A DNA stretch of 64,000 nucleotides, taken from the NCBI GenBank assembly GCA_041398845.1, contig JAWKTZ010000012.1, positions 366,749 through 430,748 on the forward strand. The letters run 5' to 3'. Below are positions 1-8,886 of the stretch, in pieces (positions within the stretch are counted from its first letter, which is position 1; each line of letters begins with the position of its first letter). The notes beneath the pieces are model-generated. The model saw only the letters and a program-made list of their open reading frames with translations. It was not told where the DNA came from and did not search any database. Made by a program: the position numbers and the translations under genes. Origin of the DNA: Fuerstiella sp041398845. Its GTDB lineage: Bacteria; Planctomycetota; Planctomycetia; Planctomycetales; Planctomycetaceae.

Positions 1-2
1 CC

Positions 3-44
3 GGCAACCGCTTCACAGCGATCCTGCCGGTGGAGGCAGGCTGA
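3..44 (+). CDS. C-terminal tail of an upstream gene, probably a sensor histidine kinase (partial)
   Basis: Only the last 13 codons are present, ending at a TGA that overlaps the next gene's ATG (TGATG). They read GNRFTAILPVEAG. The pattern G-x-x-F-T-x-x-LP is the usual last beta-strand of a histidine-kinase HATPase_c domain. The assignment is inference from this short motif. The overlap suggests translational coupling to the antiporter downstream. The only response regulator in the window lies 15 kb away on the other strand, so it is not an obvious partner. Confidence 0.4.
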   Translation, partial: GNRFTAILPVEAG

Positions 45-1609
45 TGATGTTTTCGGAGGTGTCAGGCACTGTGTCCCCGATGATCCAGGACTGGCCATGG
101 CTGCGAGTCTCGCCGCCGATCATTGCGATTGCTCTGGCGATCATTTTTCGTGAAGTCAATTTCGCGTTGCTGCTGGCGATGTTTAGTGGTTGCCTGCTGC
201 TGCACGATCTGTCATGGACGTCGTCAGTCACCACATTCTGTGACGTGCTGGTGGGGCAGGTCGCGGACGCGGATCATGCGTCTGTCATTCTGTTCACAGT
301 GCTGCTGGGAGCCATGATCGGAGTCATGAATGACAGCGGTGGAACGAAAGCGGTTGTTGATCGGCTGGCCACATTCGCTGATACTCGTCGCAAAGGGCAG
401 ATACTGACCTGGCTGGCCGGATTGGTCGTTTTTTTCGACGACTACGCCAACACAATGCTGATTGGCGGTTCGATGCGACCTCTGGCCGACAAGCTGAAGA
501 TTTCGCGAGCCAAGCTGGCGTTTCTGATTGACGCCACCGCCGCTCCCGTTGCCGGACTGGCTCTGTCGACATGGACGGCATTTGAAATCGGGCAGGTGCA
601 GGCGGGATTGCAGCAGGCCGGCATTGACGCGTCGGCTCAGAGTGTCTTTCTGGCGACCATCCCGTTTCGCATTTATCCGCTGCTGGCGATTGTGGCCGTT
701 GCCGCATTTGCAATCTGCGGGCGGGACTTCGGGCCGATGCTCAAGGCCGAACAGGCCGCAGCCGACGCCGTCGAAAGCGAGACGGCTGAGACATCTCCTG
801 AACATGCTCAATCCCGTGGTATCGCGTTGTTTGCGGTGTTGCCGATCGCGATGCTGGTCGCTGTCGTCTGGAACGGTTACTCACCCGATGTCGACGCCTA
901 TCGACTTCTGCTGACAGCATCATTGGCGTCGGCCACGACGGCAGCCGTCCTGCCTTGGCTCTTTCGACGAATGACACTTGCGGAGTGTTCATCAAGCTGG
1001 GTCAGCGGAATCACGTCGATGATTCCGGCGATTGTTGTTCTTGTTCTGGCATGGGCGATTTCAGACGTTTGTCGCCCGGGAAAACTGGATACCGCCGGCT
1101 ACATTGTTTCACTGATCGGTGATTCGGTCCGTCCGGAATTCCTGCCGACCGTCGCGTTTGCGGCAGCCGGAGCGATTGCTGTGGCCATTGGCAGTTCGTT
1201 CACGACAATGTCACTGCTGCTGCCGATCTTCATTCCGCTCACATGGACATTGATTTCAGCAGCGGCCCCGCAGACAACCGTGGACGATCCGTTGTTTCTG
1301 GCAACCATCGGTGCCATCCTTGCCGGCGCGATCTTTGGTGATCATTGTTCGCCGATTTCCGATACGACCGTTTTGTCGTCGGCCGCCGCCGGTTGTGATC
1401 ACCTGCAGCATGTGGCAACTCAGCTTCCCTATGCCATGGTCGTGGCGGTGTGTTCGATTCTTTTTGGCTACCTTCCCATCGGTTTCGGCGTGCCCTGGTG
1501 GATCGCGCTGCCTTTGAGTGCTGCGACGTGCGTGAGCATCATTCTGTTTCTGGGAACGGAACCGACATCGCGGTCGGCGAGTGATGTTGCGGCCGGTGAC
1601 ATCCGATGA
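44..1609 (+). CDS. NhaC-type Na+/H+ antiporter family protein
   Basis: The 521-residue polytopic membrane protein has many hydrophobic segments and a charged loop near residues 235-260. The stretch around residues 130-165 (FFDDYANTMLIGGSMRPL, then a DATAAPVAG segment) is typical of the NhaC antiporter family, which exchanges Na+ for H+ or carries organic-acid substrates. A GGAGG lies 8-12 nt before the ATG at 44, supporting that start over the in-frame ATGs at 47 and 80. The next gene, an aldolase of the DapA/NanA superfamily, follows after about 155 nt. That neighbour would suit coupled uptake and catabolism of a sugar acid, but this is inference. The family is clear; the substrate is not. 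Confidence 0.85.
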   Translation: MMFSEVSGTVSPMIQDWPWLRVSPPIIAIALAIIFREVNFALLLAMFSGCLLLHDLSWTSSVTTFCDVLVGQVADADHASVILFTVLLGAMIGVMNDSGGTKAVVDRLATFADTRRKGQILTWLAGLVVFFDDYANTMLIGGSMRPLADKLKISRAKLAFLIDATAAPVAGLALSTWTAFEIGQVQAGLQQAGIDASAQSVFLATIPFRIYPLLAIVAVAAFAICGRDFGPMLKAEQAAADAVESETAETSPEHAQSRGIALFAVLPIAMLVAVVWNGYSPDVDAYRLLLTASLASATTAAVLPWLFRRMTLAECSSSWVSGITSMIPAIVVLVLAWAISDVCRPGKLDTAGYIVSLIGDSVRPEFLPTVAFAAAGAIAVAIGSSFTTMSLLLPIFIPLTWTLISAAAPQTTVDDPLFLATIGAILAGAIFGDHCSPISDTTVLSSAAAGCDHLQHVATQLPYAMVVAVCSILFGYLPIGFGVPWWIALPLSAATCVSIILFLGTEPTSRSASDVAAGDIR

Positions 1610-1765
1610 ACGAACAGTTTTCCCGATGCAGAATCCACCACAGACAATTCCTTTGACCAGAGTCTTTTCGTGCCCTAAAGTGGCGATCCGACAAGCCTCC
1701 TGTCCTGTTGTTCCCGCCATTTTCAACCAACCGCTCGCCTACTTTTTCAGGCAAATCCAGTCATC

Positions 1766-2788
1766 ATGAGCCAACCTCGCCTTCAGGGAATCTTTACTCC
1801 AAACCTTGTGCCTTACTCAGCAGACGGCAGCATCAATGAAGCCGAACTGCGACGTTACGTCGACTGGCTGATCGAACGCGGCGTACACGGCTTGTATCCC
1901 AACGGTTCAACCGGCGAGTTTACTCGATTCACTCCGGAAGAACGTCGCCGCATCGTGGCCATTATTTCCGACCAGGCCAAAGGACGAGTACCCATTCTGG
2001 CAGGGGCGGCTGAGGCCAACGTGAAGGAAACTCTGGCAGCCTGTGAATATTATGCGTCGCTGGGCATTCGAGCTGTGGCGATTGTGGCTCCGTTTTATTA
2101 CAAGCTGAGTCCCGCCAGTGTCTATGCTTATTTCAAGGAGATCGGCGACAACACTCCGATCGATGTCACGCTGTATAACATTCCCATGTTTGCCAGCCCC
2201 ATCGATGTGCCCACCATTCAGCGACTGTCGGAAGAGTGCGAACGCATCATCGGAGTGAAAGATTCGTCGGGCGAAATTCCTCACATGATTCGCATGATTC
2301 AGGCGGTCAAACCCAACCGCCCGGACTTCTCGTTCCTGACCGGCTGGGACGCGGCGCTGATGCCGATGATTCTGGTCGGATGTGACGGAGGAACCAATGC
2401 GAGTTCCGGAGTTGTCCCGGAACTGACTCGCAAGCTTTACGATCTGACCACCAGTTACCAGATCGACGCCGCTCGACAGGTTCAGTACGACCTGGTGAAG
2501 CTGTTCGACACGATGATTTATTCCGCCGAGTTTCCGGAAGGATTTCGAGCTGCCGTAAATCTGCGCGGCTTCCAGATGGGACACGGCCGACAGCCGCTGT
2601 CGACCGAACAACGCACGGATCTGAGCACCCTCAGCAACGAACTGCAGTGCATGCTGTCCAATCACGGGTTCACGGACCAGCCTGTGGGAGGTTGCCCGAT
2701 TGATTCGTCTGTGGCAACCGATCCGGCGGAAGTTTCAGCCATCGTGCAGCAGGTGGTGGCGGAACTGAGTCGCCGGGGATTGATGTAG
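1766..2788 (+). CDS. DapA/NanA-superfamily lyase (dihydrodipicolinate synthase family) with a C-terminal extension
   Basis: The 340-residue class I aldolase of the DHDPS/N-acetylneuraminate lyase superfamily has the Schiff-base lysine at about K165 (GVKDSSG), the catalytic tyrosine at about Y137 (LYNIP) and the substrate carboxylate loop NGSTGEF near residues 46-52. The family is usually about 290-310 residues. Here roughly 35-40 extra residues follow the barrel: a Cys/Gly/Pro linker and then an amphipathic helix, DPAEVSAIVQQVVAEL. The substrate could be pyruvate plus an aldehyde or a sialic- or sugar-acid derivative. True lysine biosynthesis is less likely given the divergent active-site loop and the antiporter neighbour. 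The TAG stop is also the first three bases of a palindromic repeat. Confidence 0.8.
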   Translation: MSQPRLQGIFTPNLVPYSADGSINEAELRRYVDWLIERGVHGLYPNGSTGEFTRFTPEERRRIVAIISDQAKGRVPILAGAAEANVKETLAACEYYASLGIRAVAIVAPFYYKLSPASVYAYFKEIGDNTPIDVTLYNIPMFASPIDVPTIQRLSEECERIIGVKDSSGEIPHMIRMIQAVKPNRPDFSFLTGWDAALMPMILVGCDGGTNASSGVVPELTRKLYDLTTSYQIDAARQVQYDLVKLFDTMIYSAEFPEGFRAAVNLRGFQMGHGRQPLSTEQRTDLSTLSNELQCMLSNHGFTDQPVGGCPIDSSVATDPAEVSAIVQQVVAELSRRGLM

Positions 2789-2886
2789 AGGCTATCTGAA
2801 AAAGGGGTCTGACCCTCTCCGGGCAGCCTTTTTGACTGTCATTTTGCTGCCCTCCAAACGGTCAGACCCCTTTTTCAGATAGCCTC
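2786..2886. repeat. Palindromic element family A, copy 1
   Basis: The long hairpin starts TAGAGGCTATCTGAAAAAGG and ends with the inverted complement. A nested inner stem (GGGCAGC ... GCTGCCC) and a short spacer lie inside. Its first TAG is the stop codon of the upstream aldolase gene. The same family occurs at 6406, 8887 and 33208, with end fragments at about 2926, 31596 and 34222. It may act as a transcription terminator by virtue of its hairpin. Confidence 0.9.
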
Positions 2887-2935
2887 CAGGCCGACGCCAC
2901 CATCGAGGCAGTCAGCGCCAACGGGTGATAGCCTC

Positions 2936-3070
2936 TAACTGGACAGCGCCAGCTTCTGTCTCGTGGTAACCCGAAGCGTCAGCGCGGGAACGAGTTGCGC
3001 GCAGATCCCTCGCTAACGCGTCGGGTTCCGAAATACGGCCCTTTTTGCGAACTTGGCGCTGTCTAACTAA
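2936..3070. repeat. Palindromic element family B, copy 1
   Basis: The ends are TAACTGGACAGCGCC and its near-complement GGCGCTGTCTAACTA, with an inner stem around 'acccgaagcgtcagcg'. The left end abuts a fragment of family A (GATAGCCTCTA) and the two share the TA. The right end supplies the TAG stop codon (minus strand, 3067-3069) of the STAS gene. Copy 2 is at 8623-8756. Confidence 0.85.
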
Positions 3071-3414
3071 GATTCAATCGACGCGGCGGCGGCGGCGACG
3101 CTGGGATGATTGTCGAACAGCTTATGAAAGCCGACAATCTGAAAGGCTTCGGCGATCATGCCTTCAAGCCGAGCAAACCGGACGGCTCCGCCTTCTTTCT
3201 GCAGCCGCGAATGAGCTCGAATCATCATGCCAAACCCGAGGCTGGAAATGTGTTCCAGTTTACTGCAGTCGAAGATCAGATTGATGTTCCCGGCACGGAC
3301 TTCCTCTTCCAGACGAGCGAAAAACAAATCCGCCGTGTCAGTATCCAGGCGTCCCGAAAGTTCAACGACAACAACGTTCGATTCGTCAGGTTTGTAGCTG
3401 CTGAAATTGATCAT
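3067..3414 (-). CDS. STAS-domain protein (anti-anti-sigma factor-like)
   Basis: The 115-residue single STAS domain has beta-strand VVVVELSGRLD near residues 14-24 and the ISSLGFGMM segment (residues 56-64), whose serines are at the position phosphorylated in SpoIIAA-type antagonists. Such proteins usually bind an anti-sigma kinase and so control a partner-switching stress or sigma response in the cytoplasm. No anti-sigma kinase or sigma factor is nearby, so the partner must be encoded elsewhere. The stop codon comes from the end of a family B palindromic element, so the last residues may have been altered by that insertion. Confidence 0.8.
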   Translation of the reverse strand: MINFSSYKPDESNVVVVELSGRLDTDTADLFFARLEEEVRAGNINLIFDCSKLEHISSLGFGMMIRAHSRLQKEGGAVRFARLEGMIAEAFQIVGFHKLFDNHPSVAAAAASIES

Positions 3415-3798
3415 GAATCAGACATCCCCGGAAACGTGACGCGACAAACACTCATTGTAGACGTTGAAGTGCGTCAGAAATCAAGTCATCGCCCGGAAAT
3501 CCATGGGGATTCCAATCACTCCAGCCACGCCCGCAAAAGCTCGGCAAACACGCAATTCCGGATCAGGACCGCCACGGTTTCGGTTACGCGTTGACGACGT
3601 CGCTGCTAAACTCCGCCCGCTGCGTTCCGTGCCCCGTGAGTCCTGCGGCGCACATCAACCGTTTAACCCGTGGCCGACAAACCAGGCGGCGCTCACGGTG
3701 AACAGCCTGGCCTGTCGGCCACGGGGTAAACGACGGGAATCTGCGGCGACGAACCGTCGAACAACATTCTGACCAACATTGTTGATAGAGAAAAACCA
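3415..3798. other. Intergenic region with one palindromic element (family E)
   Basis: This is a divergent spacer between the STAS gene (minus) and a PQQ-propeller gene (plus), so it must hold both promoters. I see no convincing ORF. Positions 3661-3731 form a hairpin whose arms are GTTTAACCCGTGGCCGACA and TGTCGGCCACGGGGTAAAC, with an inner CCAGGC/GCCTGG stem. I count it as another dispersed palindrome family. Confidence 0.6.
3661..3731. repeat. Palindromic element family E
   Basis: The inverted arms are 19 nt with one mismatch and an indel-free match, and a second short inverted pair lies in the loop. Only one copy is in this window, so calling it a mobile family is an inference from its similarity in architecture to families A-D. 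Confidence 0.6.
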
Positions 3799-5019
3799 AT
3801 GAGAATTCCCGTTGCCTGTCTTCTGATTATCTTTGCCGCCGTCTCAAACGCTGACGACTGGCCAACATGGCGAGGCGTTCAGCGCGATGGTGTTTCGCAG
3901 GAAACCGGATTGCTTTCCGAATGGCCGTCAGCAGGGCCGCGAAAAGTGTGGACGTCCTCTGACGCCGGTTTGGGGTATTCCAGCTTCGCCGTCGTCGGTG
4001 ATCGCCTTTACACTCTGGGGGCCGACGAAAACGAAGAGTATCTGATTGCTCTGGATGCCATGACCGGTAAGAAAATCTGGCAGACGTCAATCGGTGCGCG
4101 ACTGGCCAACGACTGGGGCGATGGGCCGCGCAGTACGCCGACTGTCGCCGGCGATCTGGTGGTGGCTCTGGGAGGCAAAGGTGGCCTGAGATGTGTTTCC
4201 ACAGATGGTACTGTGAAATGGTCAGCCGAAATGACGGAACTCGGAGGCAGCGTTCCCAACTGGGGCTATTCCGAATCTCCGCTGGTCGACGGCGACAAAG
4301 TTCTGTGTACTCCGGGCGGCAGCAATGGCACCGTCGTCGCGTTCGATCTGGAGTCCGGCAAAAAACTGTGGCAGTCTTCCGACATGACGGTGAAGGCACA
4401 TTATTCCTCCATCGTTCCGGTCGAACACTTCGGCAAACGACAGTACATTCAGCTCACCGAAAGCAAGGTGTTTGGTCTGGACGCGGAAGGCAGTCTTCTG
4501 TGGCAGTCCGACTGGCCGGGCAAGGTGGCCGTCATTCCCACTCCGATTTATCACGACGGTTTTGTGTACGTTGCATCCGGTTATGGAATTGGCTGTGCGT
4601 TGCTGAAGATCAGTCAGGACAACAGTGTCACGCCCGTCTACGACAACAAGAACATGAAGAACCATCATGGCGGAGTCATCCGGCTGGGCGACTATGTTTA
4701 CGGTTACAGTGATGGTGTCGGCTGGCTGTGCCAGGAAATGAACTCGGGAGAAATCGTCTGGAACGAAAAAAGTAAACTGGACAAAGGCTCCGTCGCGTAT
4801 GCCGACGGCATGTTGTATTGCCTGTCAGAGAAGGATGGCACGTGCGTTCTGGTCAAGGCTACGCCGGAGGGCTGGGAGGAACACGGCCGCTTTGTGCTGG
4901 AACCTCAGACAAAGCAGCGTTCCATCAAAGGCAAAGTGTGGACTCATCCGGTCATCGCCAACGGTCGCCTGTATCTGCGAGATCAGGAAATCGTCTGCTG
5001 CTATGACATCGCAAAGTAA
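3799..5019 (+). CDS. Exported PQQ-binding-like beta-propeller protein
   Basis: The 406-residue protein begins with a signal peptide (residues 1-18, cleavage after SNA). It continues as repeated beta-propeller blades of the PQQ-dehydrogenase type, with blade motifs such as DAMTGKKIWQ and DLESGKKLWQ. The mature start, DDWPTWRG, is a very common N-terminus in planctomycete propeller proteins. No PQQ/Ca2+ catalytic residues could be assigned, so it is more likely a scaffold or binding protein than a dehydrogenase. It lies 18 nt upstream of the M20 dipeptidase and is probably co-transcribed with it. Confidence 0.8.
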   Translation: MRIPVACLLIIFAAVSNADDWPTWRGVQRDGVSQETGLLSEWPSAGPRKVWTSSDAGLGYSSFAVVGDRLYTLGADENEEYLIALDAMTGKKIWQTSIGARLANDWGDGPRSTPTVAGDLVVALGGKGGLRCVSTDGTVKWSAEMTELGGSVPNWGYSESPLVDGDKVLCTPGGSNGTVVAFDLESGKKLWQSSDMTVKAHYSSIVPVEHFGKRQYIQLTESKVFGLDAEGSLLWQSDWPGKVAVIPTPIYHDGFVYVASGYGIGCALLKISQDNSVTPVYDNKNMKNHHGGVIRLGDYVYGYSDGVGWLCQEMNSGEIVWNEKSKLDKGSVAYADGMLYCLSEKDGTCVLVKATPEGWEEHGRFVLEPQTKQRSIKGKVWTHPVIANGRLYLRDQEIVCCYDIAK

Positions 5020-5037
5020 ACTTCAGGATTTGAATTC

Positions 5038-6408
5038 ATGGATGCCGTACTGCAAGCTCTGCAAGCCGGTCAGCAATCGGCTTTGGATGAACTGTTTCAG
5101 TTTCTGCGTATTCCCAGCGTGAGTGCCGATTCGGCGTTCAAGCCGGAGATACAGCGTTGCGCTCAGTTCGTGAAGGATGCGATGACAACGGCGGGGCTGA
5201 CGGCCGAAATCGTTCCCACCAAAGGTCACCCGATTGTTTATGGGGAACGTATTGACGATCCGTCCAGGCCAACCGTGCTGGTTTACGGACATTACGATGT
5301 GCAGCCGCCGGATCCGCTGGACCTGTGGGAATCACCCCCGTTTGCTCCGGAAATTCGCGATGGGAAGATCTATGCTCGCGGAGCCACCGACGACAAGGGT
5401 CAGGTGTGGACTCATCTGAAATCCATTCAGGCATGGATCGAAACCACGGGATCGCTGCCGGTCAATGTGAAGTTTCTGATCGAAGGTGAAGAAGAAGTCG
5501 GCAGCGACAACCTGGACCGATTCCTTGAAGCTCGCAAAGAGGTTCTGACGGCGGATGTGGCCGTGATCAGCGACACCAGCCAGTATGGTGATGGCATTCC
5601 GGCGATCACGTACGGTTTGCGAGGCATCATTGCGGCGGAAGTACGTCTGACCGGGCCAAAGAAGGATCTGCACAGCGGAGTCTTCGGCGGCAGCATTGCC
5701 AACCCCGCCAACGCCATCGCTCGACTGTGCGGACACCTGGTGGATGATGCGGGCCGAGTTCAGATTCCCGGCTTCTATGACGACGTTGAAGAACTGTCAC
5801 CGAAAGAGAAGGCGGAATTTGCCGCGCTGCCGTTTTCCGAAGCCGACTATCTGAAGGAACTGGGCAGCAGTGCCGTCTTCGGAGAAGCCGGCTATTCCAC
5901 TCTGGAACGTCGCTGGGCTCGACCCACCTGCGACATCAACGGCATCTTCGGCGGCTACACGGGAGAAGGTCCGAAGACCATTGTGCCGTCCAAAGCCACC
6001 GCCAAAATCACGTGCCGGATGGTTCCCGGACAGAAGCCGGAGAAAATTCTGGCATCGCTGGAAGCGTTTCTGCGAGACCGATGTCCGGCCGGTCTGAAGC
6101 TGGAATTTCAGAGCTTCCACAACTGCGAAGCGTTTGTCTTTGACCCCACCAGTCCATGGATCACGGCCGCTGGCGAAGCTCTGAAGCATGCGTTCGGCCG
6201 GTCTCCGGTGTTCATCCGGGAAGGTGGTTCGATCCCGGTGGTGTCCAGCTTTCAGCGCATCCTGGGAATCGATACATTGCTGCTCGGCTGGGGTCGAAAC
6301 ACGGACGACCTCCACAGCCCGAACGAACATTTCCATGTCGCCGACTTTCACAACGGAACTCTGGCGAGCGCCGTGTTGTGGAAGAAGCTGGCCGACGTCA
6401 CCGCTTAG
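5038..6408 (+). CDS. M20-family dipeptidase
   Basis: The 456-residue M20 metallopeptidase is close in plan to dinuclear-zinc dipeptidases of the CNDP/PepV group. Metal-site motifs are visible: GHYDVQP (H-x-D) near residue 82, RGATDDKGQ near 115, EGEEEVGS near 150, SDTSQ near 180 and the C-terminal HSPNEHF. The dimerisation/lid domain lies between about 200 and 320. No signal peptide is present, so it is probably cytoplasmic. The TAG stop is the first codon-sized piece of a family A palindrome. Confidence 0.85.
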   Translation: MDAVLQALQAGQQSALDELFQFLRIPSVSADSAFKPEIQRCAQFVKDAMTTAGLTAEIVPTKGHPIVYGERIDDPSRPTVLVYGHYDVQPPDPLDLWESPPFAPEIRDGKIYARGATDDKGQVWTHLKSIQAWIETTGSLPVNVKFLIEGEEEVGSDNLDRFLEARKEVLTADVAVISDTSQYGDGIPAITYGLRGIIAAEVRLTGPKKDLHSGVFGGSIANPANAIARLCGHLVDDAGRVQIPGFYDDVEELSPKEKAEFAALPFSEADYLKELGSSAVFGEAGYSTLERRWARPTCDINGIFGGYTGEGPKTIVPSKATAKITCRMVPGQKPEKILASLEAFLRDRCPAGLKLEFQSFHNCEAFVFDPTSPWITAAGEALKHAFGRSPVFIREGGSIPVVSSFQRILGIDTLLLGWGRNTDDLHSPNEHFHVADFHNGTLASAVLWKKLADVTA

Positions 6409-6507
6409 AGGCTATCTGAAAAAGGGGTCTGACCCTTTGGAGGGCAGCAAAATGACAGTCAATCAGGCTGCCCGGAGAGGGTCAGACCCCTTTTTCAGAT
6501 AGCCTCT
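6406..6507. repeat. Palindromic element family A, copy 2 (inverted core)
   Basis: The outer arms match copy 1 (TAGAGGCTATCTG ... CAGATAGCCTCT), but the core is in the opposite orientation, reading GGAGGGCAGC first and GCTGCCCGGAGA second. It supplies the TAG stop of the dipeptidase gene and ends 30 nt before serS. Confidence 0.9.
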
Positions 6508-6537
6508 GGAAGCGAACTGAAATCAAGGAAACCATTT

Positions 6538-7809
6538 ATGTTGGATCTGCAGTTCATCTGCGACCATGCTGATGATGTCAAACGCAACTGCGAAGCTCGC
6601 GGAATCAAGGTCGATGTCGACACGGTTGTCAGGCTTCGCGACGAGCGCAATCGCTGCATCGCCGAAGGTGACGAACTGCGCCGTCAGCAAAAGGAAGCCT
6701 CAGCCAAAATTCCCAAAGCATCCACCGAAGAACGTCCGGGCCTGATTGAACTGGGAAAACAGCTTCGTGAAAAGATTTCCGCGTCTGAAACAGAGCAGAA
6801 GGACATCGAATCGCGGCTGCATGCGGAACAGATTCTGATTCCCAACATGACTCACCCGGACGCTCCGGTCGGCGGCGAAGACGATGCCAGCGAAATTCGT
6901 GTCGTTGGCGAAAAGCCGGTATTCGACTTCGAACCGCTGGACCATGTGGACATCGCGGCAAAGCTGGATCTGATTGACTTCGAAGCAGGAGCGCGCGTTG
7001 CCGGACACGGCTTTTATTATCTGAAGAACGACGCCGTGATGCTGGAAATGGCGTTGGTTCAGTTTGCGTTGACGAAAGTCCGCAACGAAGGGTTTACTCT
7101 GTTTACCACTCCGGACCTTGCTCGCGATTCCGTGCTGGAAGGCATCGGATTCAATCCTCGCGGTGCGGAAACTCAGATCTATTCGGTGGCCAACACAGAT
7201 TTGAGTCTGGTGGCGACGGCCGAAATCACGCTCGGCGGAGCACTCAGGGATCAAACGCTGGATCTGGCGGACCTTCCGTTGAAGTATGCCGGGCTGTCGC
7301 ATTGTTTTCGAACCGAAGCCGGAGCACACGGGCGAAAGACGCGAGGCATTTACCGGGTTCACCAGTTTACAAAAGTGGAAATGTTCGGCTTCACGGCTCC
7401 GGATGTGGAACAGTCGAATGCTCTGCAGTTGGAAATTGTGCGGATTGAAGAAGAGATCTTTCAGGCACTGGGAGTTCCCTATCGGCTGATCGACACGGCC
7501 ACCGGAGACCTCGGCGGCCCGGCGTATCGCAAGTTCGATCTGGAAGCATGGATGCCCGGCCGAGGCGATTACGGCGAAGTGACGTCGGCGTCCAACTGCA
7601 CGGACTATCAGGCGCGCCGTCTGAATATCCGCTGCCGGTCGGCAGAGAAAAAAGGAACACAGTTTGTACACACCTTAAACGGCACGGCCATCTCCTGCGC
7701 CCGCGCCTTGATTGCGGTGCTGGAAAACAATCAGCAGAAAGACGGCAGTGTGATTGTTCCGGAGGTGCTGCGTCCCTGGGTTGGGAAAGATGTGATTGCC
7801 GTTTCTTAG
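6538..7809 (+). CDS. serS: Seryl-tRNA synthetase
   Basis: The 423-residue class II aminoacyl-tRNA synthetase charges tRNA-Ser. The N-terminal helical arm (about residues 1-105) contains the expected coiled-coil heptads. Motif 2 is at FRTEAGAHGRKTRGIYRVHQF-like residues 256-276 and motif 3 near LNGTAISCARALIAVLEN around residues 380-397. The TSASNCTDYQARR segment upstream of motif 3 is characteristic of SerRS. Length and start fit the family. Confidence 0.97.
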   Translation: MLDLQFICDHADDVKRNCEARGIKVDVDTVVRLRDERNRCIAEGDELRRQQKEASAKIPKASTEERPGLIELGKQLREKISASETEQKDIESRLHAEQILIPNMTHPDAPVGGEDDASEIRVVGEKPVFDFEPLDHVDIAAKLDLIDFEAGARVAGHGFYYLKNDAVMLEMALVQFALTKVRNEGFTLFTTPDLARDSVLEGIGFNPRGAETQIYSVANTDLSLVATAEITLGGALRDQTLDLADLPLKYAGLSHCFRTEAGAHGRKTRGIYRVHQFTKVEMFGFTAPDVEQSNALQLEIVRIEEEIFQALGVPYRLIDTATGDLGGPAYRKFDLEAWMPGRGDYGEVTSASNCTDYQARRLNIRCRSAEKKGTQFVHTLNGTAISCARALIAVLENNQQKDGSVIVPEVLRPWVGKDVIAVS

Positions 7810-7965
7810 AGCTTCCAGGAACGTGTGCCGCATTGCTTGAACTGGGACTCGCGACTTCTATACTCGCAGCACGGATGTGGCGATCGGCACCGGAACGGAC
7901 ATCCGGATCAAATGCCGTCGCCGCCTTCTTTTCAATCACGACATTCAGTGACGGTAGATTCAACG

Positions 7966-8514
7966 ATGAGTACGAAAATTGGCCACGCGGCACCCGGTCT
8001 GGATATTGCTCTGAAAGCCTATGACCGCACCAACGACGGCGGTGATGCTCAGTTCAAAGACATCAAGCTGTCCGACTACAGCGGCAAGTGGATCTGTCTG
8101 TTCTTCTATCCGCTGGACTTCACGTTTGTCTGTCCGACAGAGATCGTGGCCTTCAACAAGGCGCTGGGCGAATTCGAAGATCGCGAAACGGTTCTGCTGA
8201 CAGCCAGCACCGACAGTGTGTATTCGCACAAAGGCTGGTGTGATTCTCACGACGAACTGAAGGACATGAAGTACCTGATGATCGGCGACGTCAATCAGCA
8301 GTTGTCCGCCGCCTACGATGTTCTGGACAGCGACAAGGGGATTGCTTACCGAGGTGTCTTTCTGATCGATCCCAATGGCAGCCTGCGTTATTCCGCGATT
8401 CACGACCTGAGCGTCGGTCGCAACGTGGACGAAATTCTGCGAGTCCTGGATGCTCTGCAGACAGACAAACTGTGCCCCTGCAACTGGAAACCGGGCGAAG
8501 GCACACTGAATTAG
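7966..8514 (+). CDS. 2-Cys peroxiredoxin (AhpC/Prx1 type)
   Basis: The protein has 182 residues from the ATG at 7966. An upstream in-frame ATG at 7825 would add 47 residues of low-complexity sequence not found in the family. The peroxidatic cysteine lies in DFTFVCPTEI (about residue 53) and the resolving cysteine in the C-terminal LCPCNWKPGEG. The enzyme reduces H2O2 and organic peroxides in the cytoplasm using thioredoxin or AhpF-like donors. The TAG stop coincides with the left end of a family C repeat. Confidence 0.93.
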   Translation: MSTKIGHAAPGLDIALKAYDRTNDGGDAQFKDIKLSDYSGKWICLFFYPLDFTFVCPTEIVAFNKALGEFEDRETVLLTASTDSVYSHKGWCDSHDELKDMKYLMIGDVNQQLSAAYDVLDSDKGIAYRGVFLIDPNGSLRYSAIHDLSVGRNVDEILRVLDALQTDKLCPCNWKPGEGTLN

Positions 8515-8624
8515 GAACGACCAATCATTGACTGGCGCACGTCGTAGTGGGATTCGCCAGAATTCCCTTCTCGCAGGATTTCTGGTGAAATCCACTACGC
8601 CATCTGTTGATGAAGCGTTCCTTA
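8512..8624. repeat. Palindromic element family C, copy 1 (composite)
   Basis: The outer ends are TTAGGAACGACC and GCGTTCCTTA. Nested within is a palindrome of its own, GTAGTGGGATTCGCCAGAA ... ATCCACTAC, which also occurs alone at 17698 and 49334. Its left TAG is the stop of the peroxiredoxin gene and its right end merges with family B through a shared TA. Confidence 0.85.
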
Positions 8625-8756
8625 GCTGGACAGCGCCGGGTTCGCACGTCTTGTAACCCGAAGCGTCAGCGAGGGAACAGTTTGCGATAACTCCCTCGCT
8701 GACGCTTCGGGTTGCCAAACCCTTCCTTTTCAGTGAACCTGGCGCTGTCCAGTTAG
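8623..8756. repeat. Palindromic element family B, copy 2
   Basis: The arms are TAGCTGGACAGCGCC and GGCGCTGTCCAGTTA, around the inner inverted pair AACCCGAAGCGTCAGCGAGGG / CCCTCGCTGACGCTTCGGGTT (positions about 8655-8675 and 8694-8714). It directly follows the family C copy, sharing its terminal TA. Confidence 0.88.
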
Positions 8757-8886
8757 TTTTCCCTCAGGCAGCAGGCATGGGCATCCAGAGTCGAACAGGT
8801 TGCCTTTCAGGCCTCCTGCGTGGCGATGCCATTGGAAACGGTGATTAGCGCCCCCTTTCCACAGACCGCGTGGTTTGTGCGTCGAC

